From Pontederia crassipes (Eukaryota > Streptophyta > Magnoliopsida > Commelinales > Pontederiaceae): DNA of 64,000 bases. The DNA lies in the NCBI GenBank assembly GCA_030549335.1, contig CM060183.1, forward strand, positions 20,720,552 to 20,784,551, in the 5' to 3' direction. Within the stretch, counting starts at the first letter, position 1; every line of letters begins with the position of its first letter. Below, piece by piece: positions 11,607 through 22,400 of the stretch. The notes beneath the pieces were generated by a model. The model had not been told where the DNA came from. It made no database searches and saw nothing but the letters and a program-made list of their open reading frames with translations. The translations under genes were made by a program, and so were the position numbers.

Positions 11607-12766
11607 TGTTGGGTCAAAGTTTTAATGACATATAAAATTATATTTTGATAAAACAAACATCGAAAGATTAAAATTAAAATACTGAAAAAGTTTAAGAAAA
11701 AAAGATATAACTTTATGCACAAACTTTGATTACATAATTGACTATGAAATAATTAGATTTTGATGAATATTAAACATCAAAGTTATAAAGAATTCTGTTA
11801 ACTTTTCATAGACTTCAAGATCATCTAATTTGGATAACTGTGTAGAAAGTTATTATCAAAACAGTGCAGGTCGGTCAACTTGCCGATCGACGTAAAGAAG
11901 ACCGGTCGACCAAATGAAGATGCCAATCGATCGATCTAGAATTAGTTGATGCCAAGACAATACCGATCGATGTACCAGTCGATAATCCGGTAGACCGACC
12001 TAGTGCGGAAATTGCAGAAATGGCGCAGTCATATAGCCCGATCGACTGGTCCAAATGTGCGATCGACTGGCATCCTAGTCAAATGAACAGTAATGATCAA
12101 ATTTGGAGGAATTTGTGGAATAATTTGTGGATGAATTTTTTACATAATGAAGACTATAAAAGGAGTGTCAAATTAAGTGATAAAAGATCCATTCATTCAT
12201 TGAAGAAAAACTTCAAGTGATAAAAAAGAAGATCATTTTCTTGAAATTTTCATTTTATAGCTATCTCCTTTTTCTCTCTTTCTCTTCTTATGAGTATAGA
12301 TTTGTAAAAGAGAAAAACATTTTTGTAGAAAAATTTTGAGAGAGTTCCTGTGTAAAAGAGGTTCAAAATTTTATTTCTTGAGCGAGAGAAATAGATTAGC
12401 TTCATTTAAGGAGAGACGTGCCTTACCTCTCGAAGCAGAGAAAAGACGATGGTGTAAAGGATTTTTCTTCCTTGTCCCATTTGGAATAAATGAAGAGTGC
12501 TAGTGGAATCTCCGATAGTCTCGAGGTCACGGAGACGTAGGTCAAAGTGTGGCCAAACCTCGTTAACAACTACCATGTCTTTGCATTTGATTTGCTCTCT
12601 CTCCGTTCATATTATGCTTATGATCTGAATTGCTTTATTTTAAAAGGTTTTAAAGAATAAGTTTTGTGCTTCCGCGATGATCTTTGTGAAATCGACATTT
12701 TTGATAGAACATCAATTCAACCCCCCCCCCCCCCCCCCCCTCTCTGATGCCCTTTGAGATCCAATA
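11607..12766 (+). repeat. right LTR of the gag-only element
   Basis: 1160-bp copy of 8276-9451, starting TGTTGGGTCAAAG. It ends CCAATA where the left copy ends CCAACA. A CTATAAAAGG TATA box lies at about 12153-12162. A run of about 20 C (12721-12740) has grown where the left copy has CCTCCCTCCC. Many transitions separate the LTRs. Confidence 0.92.
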
Positions 12767-13094
12767 CCCTACAACAAACTCTGATCACCTATGGGCTTCT
12801 ACATTCCTAATATTCAGCTTCAAATCGTAAGCCCCTCTTATTTAGCTCAATGAAGTTGAGATGGTTCAGTTCATACTGAGGGAGATAATTCTGCTGGTGA
12901 TCCAGTCATTCATGGTGTTCTTACGGTGCAATGCTGCATTGGAGCTGCTGAAGGTCGGCACGAACGTGCTTGAAGAGGTGGAGAAGTCGTTCGTGTCGCA
13001 GATACAGGATTGGCATTCAGGTCCCCTGTGCTAGAGGAAGAAGCTCTAGTCCGACAAGGTGGATTAGTATGTCTGGCAAGACGTCACCCTTCAC
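12767..13094 (+). pseudogene. TNP pseudogene, segment 3: linker before the C-terminal repeats
   Basis: Resumes after the gag-only element with TTNSDHLWASTFLIFSFKS, which joins the RKTRNP at the end of segment 2. After a stop, another frame reads NAALELLKVGTNVLEEVEKS (about 12940-13000), FVSQIQDWHSG and, through two more stops, YVWQDVTLH up to 13094. These are conserved blocks near the TNP C-terminus. The last 8 bases (CCCTTCAC, 13087-13094) are one copy of the hAT target duplication. Confidence 0.8.
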
Positions 13095-14102
13095 TAGAGG
13101 TGCTTAACGGATCGGACGGGCTACTAATAGATTATGTCAATCGGACGTTGACCGGATACCAGACTGACCCGACTGACCCGTTATCCTATCTGACGGACAT
13201 CAGGTTGCTCACTAAGTGCCTAGCCTTGGCCATCCCATTAAGGTCTATCGGACCTTAACGGTCGGACAGGCAATTAGACGGGTCGGACTAGTCCATTAAT
13301 ATTTTTGACAGTATCTCAAAAATCATCTGTCCTATAATATGTAGTAAAAGGATATCATAATATATTATTCCTCAATTTATTATCATATATTTACTCATTA
13401 TGTTATCAAATATAAATAAGAGAGATAAAATATTTACGTAGTTCGGCGTATAGCCTACATCCACGACTGAAGGAGCTCAAAAATTCATTGTGCTAAAAAT
13501 AAAATATTACATATTTAGTATCATATTAAGTAAAATAAAATTTACAACAATCAAATATTACTACCAAAAGGTAATTATGAATTATGCAACACTAGTAAAA
13601 GATTCGTCTTCTCTATCTTCATTATTTTCATCATATATAAATTGATCTTGCATTTTTACTTTTGCATCAAGCATAAATAACACTATAGATGAATAAAAAT
13701 TATATCGTTATATAAAATATATGATCCTAACATTATAAAAGAATAAAAAATAGAATCATGCATTTTGCATAACCAATTAACATTAGCTAAATAACATAAT
13801 TGCATCACATGAATTAATTAAAGTAAATTTGTACAATAATATTTATATTATTTTAATAAGTTTAATCTATTAACGGTTAACGGATGGGCTAACAGGCGAC
13901 TTATAAATTATCGGACATATATTGGACGGATATCGGACTATCGGTACCGGGCAAACGGATGAAAAACCTTATCCAGCCTGATATAGGCCCAAGCCCACTA
14001 AGAAATCGGACGGGCCTAGGCCTGAACTTGGACGGACTAGCCGATATGTTATCGGGTCGGACAACGGACGGACCGGGCTGCCCGATCCAATAAACACATT
14101 TA
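13095..14102. mobile_element. non-autonomous hAT DNA transposon (hAT-1)
   Basis: 1008-bp element flanked by an exact 8-bp duplication CCCTTCAC (13087-13094 and 14103-14110). Its 21-bp inverted ends match at 16 positions: TAGAGGTGCTTAACGGATCGG on the left and, reversed, TAAATGTGTTTATTGGATCG on the right. Both subterminal regions are rich in CGGAC/GGCCCG motifs; the centre (13320-13870) is AT-rich. No transposase is seen. Removing the element and one duplication copy restores the TNP frame across VTLH-KAALLKTRAKLL, which confirms both ends. Confidence 0.93.
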
Positions 14103-14293
14103 CCCTTCACAAAGCCGCATTGCTGAAGACCAGAGCTAAGTTGCTGTTTAGGGGCGGGTGCTCTAACAATGGAGAGGAAATGTGCAAGACTTGCATCAGC
14201 ATTAGGACCGTGATGCTCGGTCATAACCATGCGCAGACCTTGGCTGCTCAACAAACGTTGGCCAAGTTGGTGAGATGCAGGAGCAAGATATGA
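14103..14293 (+). pseudogene. TNP pseudogene, segment 4: C-terminus
   Basis: Open from the second hAT duplication copy to TGA at 14291-14293. It reads KAALLKTRAKLLFRGG, EEMCKTCISIRTVMLGHNHA and QTLAAQQTLAKLVRCRSKI. This TPR-like helical end (TCISIR..MLG.NHAQTLAAQ.TLAKL) is the conserved C-terminus of TNP-type proteins, and the stop appears native. With segments 1-3 it shows that one complete gene once spanned about 962-14293, less about 10.2 kb of later insertions. Confidence 0.88.
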
Positions 14294-14849
14294 AGAACAA
14301 AAAAAAAAGCCGATTCCAGTGTGTGTGGCTTGGAGAGTTGCATCATTGTCTCATCTATGATGTTTATTCCCATGAGCGGCCGTAACAAATTCTACTCAAA
14401 GTAGATTATATATATGAGATACAATTTCAAAAGTTTTAGCCATTCTGTAATGTGCAAAATTTTGTCTGCCCTTGTGATATGATGAGATCCGTAAGGTCGT
14501 TGTGCAAGTTGCTCCTTGAATTCCCATATGTATAAACTATCAAGTATAAATGGCGCAGAGCATTGCATATATGAAACATTGGTCGGGGTTAGGTCGAGCC
14601 TAAATTAGAATTTGAACCGGACTGAATGAATCATTGTGTCAACTCGGGTCATATTAATTTGATTTTTATTAATATTATAATTCTGAATTATTGAAATTAA
14701 GTTTTGGATAATATGTTATCCTACTTAGTAATTTCAATTGAATTTGATCAAATTTAAATGACCAAGTTTGATTCATTGGATCGGATCAAATATTCGAAGC
14801 AAACCCTAAAGAAGAGTCTTGGGCTCACCACTGGAGGTTCCAGGATTGG
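14294..14849. other. no recognised feature; probable old 3' flank of the TNP gene
   Basis: AT-rich non-coding sequence after the TNP stop. The first ~250 bases may be former 3' UTR. Nothing else can be supported. Confidence 0.4.
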
Positions 14850-15244
14850 GGGTTCATTTGGCATAGCTGATATAAAATAGTTAATAAGTTAAAGTGTTGA
14901 TAAGTAGTTTAATGACTAAAGGTGATTTTAAAAATAAGCAGTTATGTGTTTGGTAAAAAAACTTAATAAGTTATTATTTTAGTAAAATGACCAAAAAGTC
15001 TTTAATATTATGATAGATGAAATATATGAAGAAAGTTATGTATATTATAAGGGCAAAATAGTACATTCATTCATTAAACTGATCAACTTTTTCTTTTACA
15101 CAAAATAAATTAGGTTCCTCAGCTTATTTTTTCTGACTTATAAGTAATTAAAATAAATACTTATCAGCTTTTTATCAGTTATTAAATATGGAGATATCTT
15201 CAAATATAAATCATTTTAAATGATAAGTTTAGTCAAACAGACCC
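14850..15244. mobile_element. MITE with GGGTCTGTTTG-type ends
   Basis: About 395 bp. The left end GGGTTCATTTGGCATAGC and the reversed right end GGGTCTGTTTGACTAAAC match over most of 18 bp. The inside is made of TTATAAGT/TTAATAAGTT motifs with no coding capacity. These ends are typical of Tourist/Harbinger- or hAT-derived plant MITEs, but no clear target duplication is visible, so the superfamily is open. A truncated relative lies at 57223-57335. Confidence 0.65.
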
Positions 15245-16052
15245 TGATCTCGACATCAAATAGTATGGTGACGTGAGAGAGGACTCAAAGTTTTGGGATG
15301 GCATGTTAAGCCCAACAAGCACTTTATATTTCGAGTTCTTATTTTTCGTTTCTCTGAATTCATTAGCACTATCATGATTTTTTAAAAAAAAGCACATGAA
15401 GAAGCATTTTTTTCCTTGAAATTTCTATAGTTGCAGCAAATCGAGAATTAATCATTTGTATCGAAATGGATTGCCTGAAGCTTCAACATGGTCACCTCAA
15501 TATTTACATAAGAACAGGAATAATGGTTTTTTTTTTATCCACGCACTAGTTTAAATAAATGAAACTACTTAGTTATTTATCTAGGCAAAATAACCAATGT
15601 AGGTATTTTTTTAATGATTCTAACTGATTAAATTTAAAGCACTAGAAGTCAAATCATGATGCAACTTTTTTTTTCTCATTTTATCCGTATTTCCAATATC
15701 ATGCAATTTTTTTTGCACCCTACATAGTCTTAACTTTTTAATTCAATTTATCGATGCTTTTCTTATTTTTTTATTTGCTTCAACAATAACTAATACTTCA
15801 ATTAATTATTCTAATAGTCAATCAAATGATATTTTTATTAATTTCTTCGCGATTAACATTAAACTTTGCTCTTTCCTATTGAAGAACTACAATTAAAATT
15901 TTACTTTGTATTTATTGTCTTCATATATTAATTATTTTTAAAATATAATTATAGGTTTCATATTAAAAACTAAAAGAAAAATAAATATAATATCATTTTT
16001 TATTTACATAAATTTTTTTATAATTTTGTCGTAGGCCACCGTGACTCTCTAG
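15245..16052. other. AT-rich intergenic stretch
   Basis: No coding or structural feature supported. The last 8 bases (CTCTCTAG, 16045-16052) are the left target duplication of the hAT element that follows. Confidence 0.5.
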
Positions 16053-16289
16053 TAGGAGTGACACCGAATCCTGTTCAGGGCAGGGGACACCACCCCCGCC
16101 CCAACCCTGTCGAACAGCCCCCGACCCCGTCTCGAATCCCCAGTTCGGGGGGAATTTTATCCCCCGTCACGATCCCTGCGGGTCCTCGAATCCTCGCGGG
16201 GACCTCAATTCCCTGAATTTTTTATTAAAAAATATGGAAAAAAAATTAGAAAAAAATCAATTATTATAGACTATTCATGCACACAGTTA

Positions 16290-16445
16290 TAAATATTCTT
16301 TTGTTGATCATGCAAATGTTTAGTTTCATTTTTTGTATCACCAGAAATATTCTTTTGACAATACTTGCATAGTGCATGGAATCTTCCATCAATTAATTCT
16401 CTATGATAATGACTCCATGCTTGAAAAGTTAAACTTTTTTGTTTG
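16290..16445 (-). pseudogene. hAT transposase BED-type zinc-finger remnant
   Basis: A minus-strand frame reads FQAWSHYHRELIDGRFHALC, then KYCQKN, then ETKHLHD. The Trp, the Gly-Arg, the Ala-x-Cys-x2-Cys and the downstream His pair fit the BED finger found at the N-terminus of plant hAT transposases, which binds the element's ends. The rest of the transposase is not recognisable and the frame is closed on both sides. Its place inside a hAT-ended element supports the call. Confidence 0.65.
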
Positions 16446-16610
16446 GACTTCCTTCTTCCTTCTCATTTTCATTTTCGAAATATGTGAATTGCATTGCTTT
16501 CAACTGGAGTGACAGATTGATTATCCGCTCCATCTATTTCTGCATAAAAATTTAAAATAATTAAAATGTGAGTAATTAAAAAAATTATAAAAAAAATCAA
16601 ATTTACCTAT

Positions 16611-16700
16611 GCGCACAGTCGCCTCTGCGCACTGTGCGCAAAGGCGATTCACCTCTACACACAGTCGCCTCTGCGCACTGTGCGCAGAGGTGAATCGCCC
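16611..16700. repeat. hairpin-forming direct repeat inside hAT-2
   Basis: Two tandem copies of about 46 bp. Each holds CCTCTGCGCA-CTG-TGCGCAGAGG or a near match, a 10-bp inverted repeat around a 3-base loop. No function is assigned. Confidence 0.8.
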
Positions 16701-16729
16701 TCATCGACGATGACGATGGCAGCCCTCAA

Positions 16730-17155
16730 TGGTCCACGATGACGGTGCCACCGCCAACGACGACCGGATCGACGACGACTGGAACGACCCGCCCGGATCG
16801 ACTGGATCAACGATGCTCTTGATGACGACCGGATCGATGATGATGCCCTCGACGATGATGATGCCCTCGACGACGACGATGGCACCGCCCTCGACGATCC
16901 ACGATGACGCCGCCGTCGCCGACGATGACCGAATCGACGATGCCCTCGACGATGACCGGATCGATGACGATGCCCTCGATGATGACAACACCCTCGACAA
17001 CGACGATGACACCGCCCTCGATGATCCACGATGATGTCGCCACCGCCGCTGACGACCGAATCGACGACGATGCCCTCGACAATGACAACGCCCTCGATGA
17101 TGATGACAACGCCCTCGATGACAACGATGACACCGCCCTCGACGACGATGCCGCT
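16730..17155. repeat. GAC/GAT-rich minisatellite inside hAT-2
   Basis: Variable tandem units around GATGCCCTCGACGACGAC fill about 425 bp and leave long spurious frames of Asp/Leu or Arg/His repeats on both strands. Composition (GC-rich, triplet periodic) differs sharply from the AT-rich surroundings. Confidence 0.88.
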
Positions 17156-17596
17156 TGGACTCCAATGCGGGCAGCCACGGTGGAGAGGCGAGGGAGAAGG
17201 ACGCCGCCCGGCCGTCGTAAACTTCATATGATAAAGAAAGAAAGGAAAAGATACCTTATGAAGACGGAGTCCGATTCATTGACGGAGATGACATTGGTGA
17301 CTGGAAAGGGACGCAGGCTATCGGCGGCCGAGCGATCGTTGGATTTTGAGTGGAGAGTTGAGTGTTGGAGAGGCTGCTGTTTAGGGAGAAAGAAAGATAG
17401 TAGTTAGGGTTATATATATATATATATATATAATGGACGGTTCAGATGTAATTTAATTAATATAATTATAATAAATTATTAATTAATTTAATTATAATAA
17501 ATTATTAATTAAAAATTTTCCGAATGCGGGGCCCCGTACGGGAAATCCCTTAGGGGCCCGCAGAGGGCGGAGAATATTGTCATCCCTACTCTCGAG

Positions 17597-18251
17597 ATGA
17601 TCCTGTTAGCCGCAAATGATTTACTACTTTCATGCATTAAGACCGCATAACTTACATTAAGAAGATCTTTCAATAGTCCGAGGTTTTCCGTCAAACTTGT
17701 GAACCGCGAGCAAACATATTAATGATGAGGAACACTTTTTTTACTATGGTACTAATATTTATACTTGAGAGAAAGATTTACGGAAAGTAAAATACAAATA
17801 TGTCAATTTCGCCTTTGATTATTATATGTAATGATCGAATCACTCACAATAAATAAAAAAAAAGTAAAATCATTCCATTTTGATAAAAGACTATACTCAA
17901 GTTCAATCGCTTTATGATTATCATATACATCCATAAACGGAATAAAAGGAAAAAACAACGTATACAAATTGATTAAGCAACCCCTTTCAATGCACTAATT
18001 TATGCTACACCAAAAAATGCGACCCAACTGTCCCCACGACGTTATGCGTCAAGACAAGAGCAGGGGATTCCTCTAAATATTGTTGCATACGACACACCAT
18101 TTTACATATATCCCTGTTTGTGTTTACTCTGATATATTAATTGTCATTTTATGAGGAAATTTAAGTGAATTATCCTTCAGTAAATGCCTGACTGCTAAAC
18201 CATAAAGAATGGCCCTTATCACTTTGTGTGTGTGTGTGTGAGAGAGAGAGA

Positions 18252-18285
<34 letters not shown>

Positions 18286-19493
18286 TTGATTCGTAGTATT
18301 GACAGTTTTGTTTGCTCTCATTTGTTCAAAGAAAAGTGGACCCGTTTCTCTGCTAATAGGAGAGAGAAATAGAAAGAGAAAGAGAAAGGTGCACCGACGT
18401 TAAGGCACTGTGGCGTACGGCCTCTGATGTCTTGAGGACCTACGTGGGGAAGGAGCTTTAGACGTGTTCCTCGACCCCACATGGCCATAGTGCCGTTAAT
18501 GCCTCAATGGTCTCCCTCGCTTCCTTCATGCCACACATCTGTCCACCCCCATCTTCATTAGCGCCCTCCTCTCTCTCTCTCTGTATGGGATGTGTCACAG
18601 GTTTTCCTATTGTTTACGGACTGCAATGCCACTGTTCATGCAGAAACAGCTTTTTACACACGATAACAATAATTTGGTTGGCTTTGGCAGAGAGAGAGAG
18701 AGAGAGGGTGGAGAGAATGTACGGTGTGTAACGGCTATATATTTCATGTGAGCTAATTTGGCTTCGAGCATATGATACTGTTTGCCATTATCATCAGAAT
18801 CTGGACTTGCTAGGAATGCTGCAGCACGTTATGCATGGGCCCGTTTCTACGATCTCAAACGTAATCAATTCATTTCGTTGTTTGTCTTTACTTCGTCTTC
18901 ACCGAATCGATCATCTCGTTAGGATGACTGGCCGGTTTGGTGCACGCCCATGTAAAAGTTGGAACTACAAACTCTACATATGATAACAAACCAGCAAATC
19001 AAGTAAACGGAACATGCCCAAATCTAAGCCAGTAGATTGACATAGTTAATTCACATCAATAGTTCAAATCTATAAACCATGACATAGAACCCAAGATCAA
19101 GTACTAAAACAGCGCCGTTCAGAAGAAATGCTTCAAGGAGTATTATTTATTGCTATTGTTGAAGTCTGTCATATGTTATCTTATTTTACAGATGCTTTGA
19201 AGCAAAGCATGCCATTGCAACTTTGCTCCATTAAAAGACTTTCAATTTTGCAACAAATATTCCTTTGGAGCATAAAATTTAAATATACATAACCTATTAC
19301 AAAACTCGGTCAAATTTCTGGAGGGAGGAGAGAGGCACGTTCAGTTCCACCCAAGTGGGCAATTTCATGCTGCTTAGGATGATGATAGATTTCTAAGATC
19401 TTCGCATTCATCCTACTGCTTGGCTGCAAATTCACAGGCAAACATAATTCCTTGCAAACTTGAACATGAGATCGAAACTCATTCTATGAGCGT
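17597..19493. other. intergenic region downstream of the HAP8-like gene
   Basis: No gene is supported. It holds the TG/AG/G microsatellite at 18224-18283, short AG and CT tracts near 18570 and 18690, and, nearest 19494, the likely 3' UTR of the minus-strand HAP8-like gene. An imperfect inverted pair (GGCACTGTGGC at 18402-18412; GCCATAGTGCC at 18484-18494) is probably chance or an old repeat. Confidence 0.45.
18224..18283. repeat. compound (TG)n(AG)n(G)n microsatellite
   Basis: About 8 TG units, 7 AG units, then a run of about 30 G. The G run could form a quadruplex; its length is also the kind of call that assemblies often get wrong. Confidence 0.9.
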
Positions 19494-22400
19494 TCAACGT
19501 AGATTTTGCAGGTAATACATTGATGATCGTATTTCACCTGCCCTAGGAGACTGGAACACAAGGGGATTTGGCATATAAGGAATTTGACCTTGTTGTACAT
19601 TCCCATGATTAACAAAGCTAGCACTTATCCTTGGGTAAACATTCTGAACCATTGGTGTTAGAGCACCAGGAGTCTCCCTACTATGGCTTTGTGATGGAAA
19701 ATAGGCAAATGACCTCAGAGGCAAATGATTAAGATCCGAAGCTAAGAGTGGCAAAGAGTTTGAACTTACTAGACAACCTCTGGGTTCAGTTTCATGTTCA
19801 AGAGAATCACCGATCATGATCACATCGTTCATCACATAAGAAGCTGGCGACGACTGATTAAATTTTTTGTATTGTCTCTCATGTTGAGACCGATAATCTG
19901 GCTTTATCCAACTGCTATTATTTGGAGAATCAGCAAAACCTCCTATTGTTGTAGTAGGAAACTGCATGGGCATTGGCTGATCCAATATAGCTTGGGTAGA
20001 GGAAGCTGGAGGCCCACTCAGAAATTGATGATGGTATGGAAGCAACTCCTTGTTGAAGTGATTGTTGAAAGAGCCAAAAACAGGAGATGGAGCATTCAAG
20101 TTCAGAGGTTGGTCCAAAGTAGCAGTCTGAGTTGGCACAATCTCTTCACTATTTGCAACCATGAGGTTCTTACCCATCAAGCGCAATACTGGATTAGAGG
20201 TTGATTGATTCTGGGATCGAGACGATGCACTTGGTGAATGTAAACTGATATAAGCTGCATCGTGCATGCTAGTATCTGACCAATTGTTGGTGGAAGCAAT
20301 ATGACCAGATGAGCTTATGTTGGTATTGGTAACTGCACTAGTCTTTCGACTTTGATATGCACTGAAGGAGGAAGAGATCCGTGGTCCGATGAATAAGCTA
20401 GGGGCTTGCTTCGCTTGGACTGTTCTAGTAGTGGCACTTTGTCTCAACAGCAAAGAGTCTGTGGAAAGGCTCTCTCTACATGAACAACAGCAAGGCTGGA
20501 CACTCAGAGTTTGATCATTTGCTGGAATATTCCTATTAGCATCTTCATTCCCATAAACGGTCCTCTTAGTTTCTTCCTTACTTTCCGCAGGAGCTACCAA
20601 GTTTGGCCTACCTTCTAGAGTAGAAGTTCCTGATAACATTTCTATATTGGTATCATTGCATTTGTTTTGTCTTGGAGACAATGGAGATATCGTTGATGTT
20701 GTAGAAACAGGCGATCCAGATAATTCCTTTTGACCTCTCAAATTGGTATCATGATTTTTTATACAACAAACTGATGTTATTGATGAGCTCCTATAAGGTA
20801 AATCAAGTCCCCAATCCCCATGGCTAGTCAAACAACCGCCAGAATCTTGAGCAGATATTGAATCAGGATGACAGTCATCATGACTATCGAAGGAAGTTTC
20901 TTTTACCTCTTTGTGTTGATATCCATCTTCCCTTTCATTGTTCCGATTGCTAATTCCATTAGAGTATGCATCACCATGAAGAATCCCTTGATCTCCAGAT
21001 CTCTCCAATTGTTGTTCACTTCCAGATAAAGAGTATCCTGGTTCTTCTATGCATGGACTAGGATCAAATCGTGTGTTTGGAGTTGTTGTTTTGTGGTTCT
21101 CTGTATTGTCATTAGCAATATTATCAAAAACATCAATTTCCCTAGAAAGTTTAGGACAATGCCCCATGTTTAAGATCCCATCATGCCCATGACATTGTGC
21201 TGCTTCAGGAGGCTGCTCGTTTGAGTCATCATGGCCCAGTATTTGCACTATATTGTAATCTTCATGTCCTTCAAAGCTCTGCATATTTTCGCTGCTACTT
21301 GGGAGTTCCTGATTGATGTTCTCAGAAAAAGATGATTGACATGAGACCAATTGCTTATCATTTTCTGGGCCAATATCCTTCAAAGTTCCTGTCACACCTC
21401 CACTGATAGGAGGCAAAGCTTCAAATCCTCTTTTAGCAGTCCTCAAGTTGGATCTATGTCTACGGATCTTTTTCAAGACAGTAACTGTTTCAGTGGTAGC
21501 TTCACCATTGTTTGCATCAAAGTGAAGGTATGATCTCTTAACTAACCCTTTACTCTTCATATTGTTTTGATCCTTTTCTTTTGCTGCCACATCAGAAGGA
21601 TTGTCATTCTTGCCCACAGAATCCTGTGAGATCGTGTTTGAATATGAAAAATTCCTTGTCGAGTTTGAGAACCTCAGCGTAAGACCATTGACAGAGGATG
21701 TACTTTTCGAGGACCATCTAGCATTGGGGAAAGGTATTTCCTCACTCGTTCTCTTCCCATCTATGGTAGTATTGATCGCTGCATTATCCAAGGGGTTCAC
21801 TTTCTTAGATTTTGGAGAATCAGCCAACTCTTCAGCTGGACAAGAAGTTTTCTTGTTTCGTTTTCGCATAGAATGCAAGTTGCACGGATCAAGTTGACCA
21901 TCATTTCCAACCATGTTTTTCCTGCACACCATTCTCTTCATCATGAAATGGGAAACTTCATTGGCGCGCTTCGAAGGAGCAACTGAGCATTTAGATTTTA
22001 AGGACTGCATGGAGGATGATATACTTTTCTTGGCATGGTTTAGTGAAACCAATAGTTGTGACTGGGATTCATCAGTCAGTGCATTATTTTCTTCACCAGA
22101 ATCTTCTTTAGATGTGGTTGGGATCTGGTTATAACATTAAGAACTTCATTCTTAATAATATAACTTGAATGACTGCTTAAAGTAATGTAAACATGCAGTA
22201 TCATGTCATATGATAAACTCAAGAAAGAAAATTTCTCAAATGCCGTAAGACTATTTAACCTAATCTCTTGTTATTATGACAAAATCTCAAGAGAAACAAG
22301 CAACAAAACTCAAATTTTCAACAGAAGACAGCAAAATCTGGAAACTAAAGTCTTAAACTGAAGTTGTTTAACAACAAAAAAAAACCTAATGAAACAAGAA

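Larger units (their letters stand above)
8276..12766 (+). mobile_element. gag-only LTR retrotransposon (TR-GAG type, copia-related)
   Basis: LTRs of 1176 bp (8276-9451) and 1160 bp (11607-12766) flank a 2155-bp interior. A primer site ATTGGTATCAGAGCGG follows the left LTR at 9452, and a polypurine tract (AAAAAAGGGGGAGA) precedes the right LTR at 11593-11606. Target duplication: CCCTG at 8271-8275 against CCCTA at 12767-12771 (one mismatch). The interior holds only a copia-type gag; no protease, integrase or reverse transcriptase is seen. This is the architecture called TR-GAG, which relies on enzymes from other elements. It lies within the C-terminal third of the TNP gene. Confidence 0.92.
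16053..17588. mobile_element. hAT DNA transposon, internally decayed (hAT-2)
   Basis: 1536 bp, flanked by CTCTCTAG (16045-16052) and CTCTCGAG (17589-17596), an 8-bp duplication with one mismatch. Ends are TAGGAGTGACACCGAATCC and, reversed, TAGGGATGACAATATTCTCC. Subterminal G/C runs (CCCCG repeats at 16070-16200; GGGGCCCCG at 17528-17570) are typical of this plant hAT group. Inside are a BED-finger remnant on the minus strand, a hairpin-rich repeat, a GAC/GAT minisatellite and a short TA tract at 17410-17432. No complete transposase remains. Confidence 0.88.

Noticed and set aside
16655..17407. Several long frames on both strands (His/Arg-rich, Asp/Met-rich)
   Set aside because: All are translations of the GAC/GAT minisatellite inside hAT-2.
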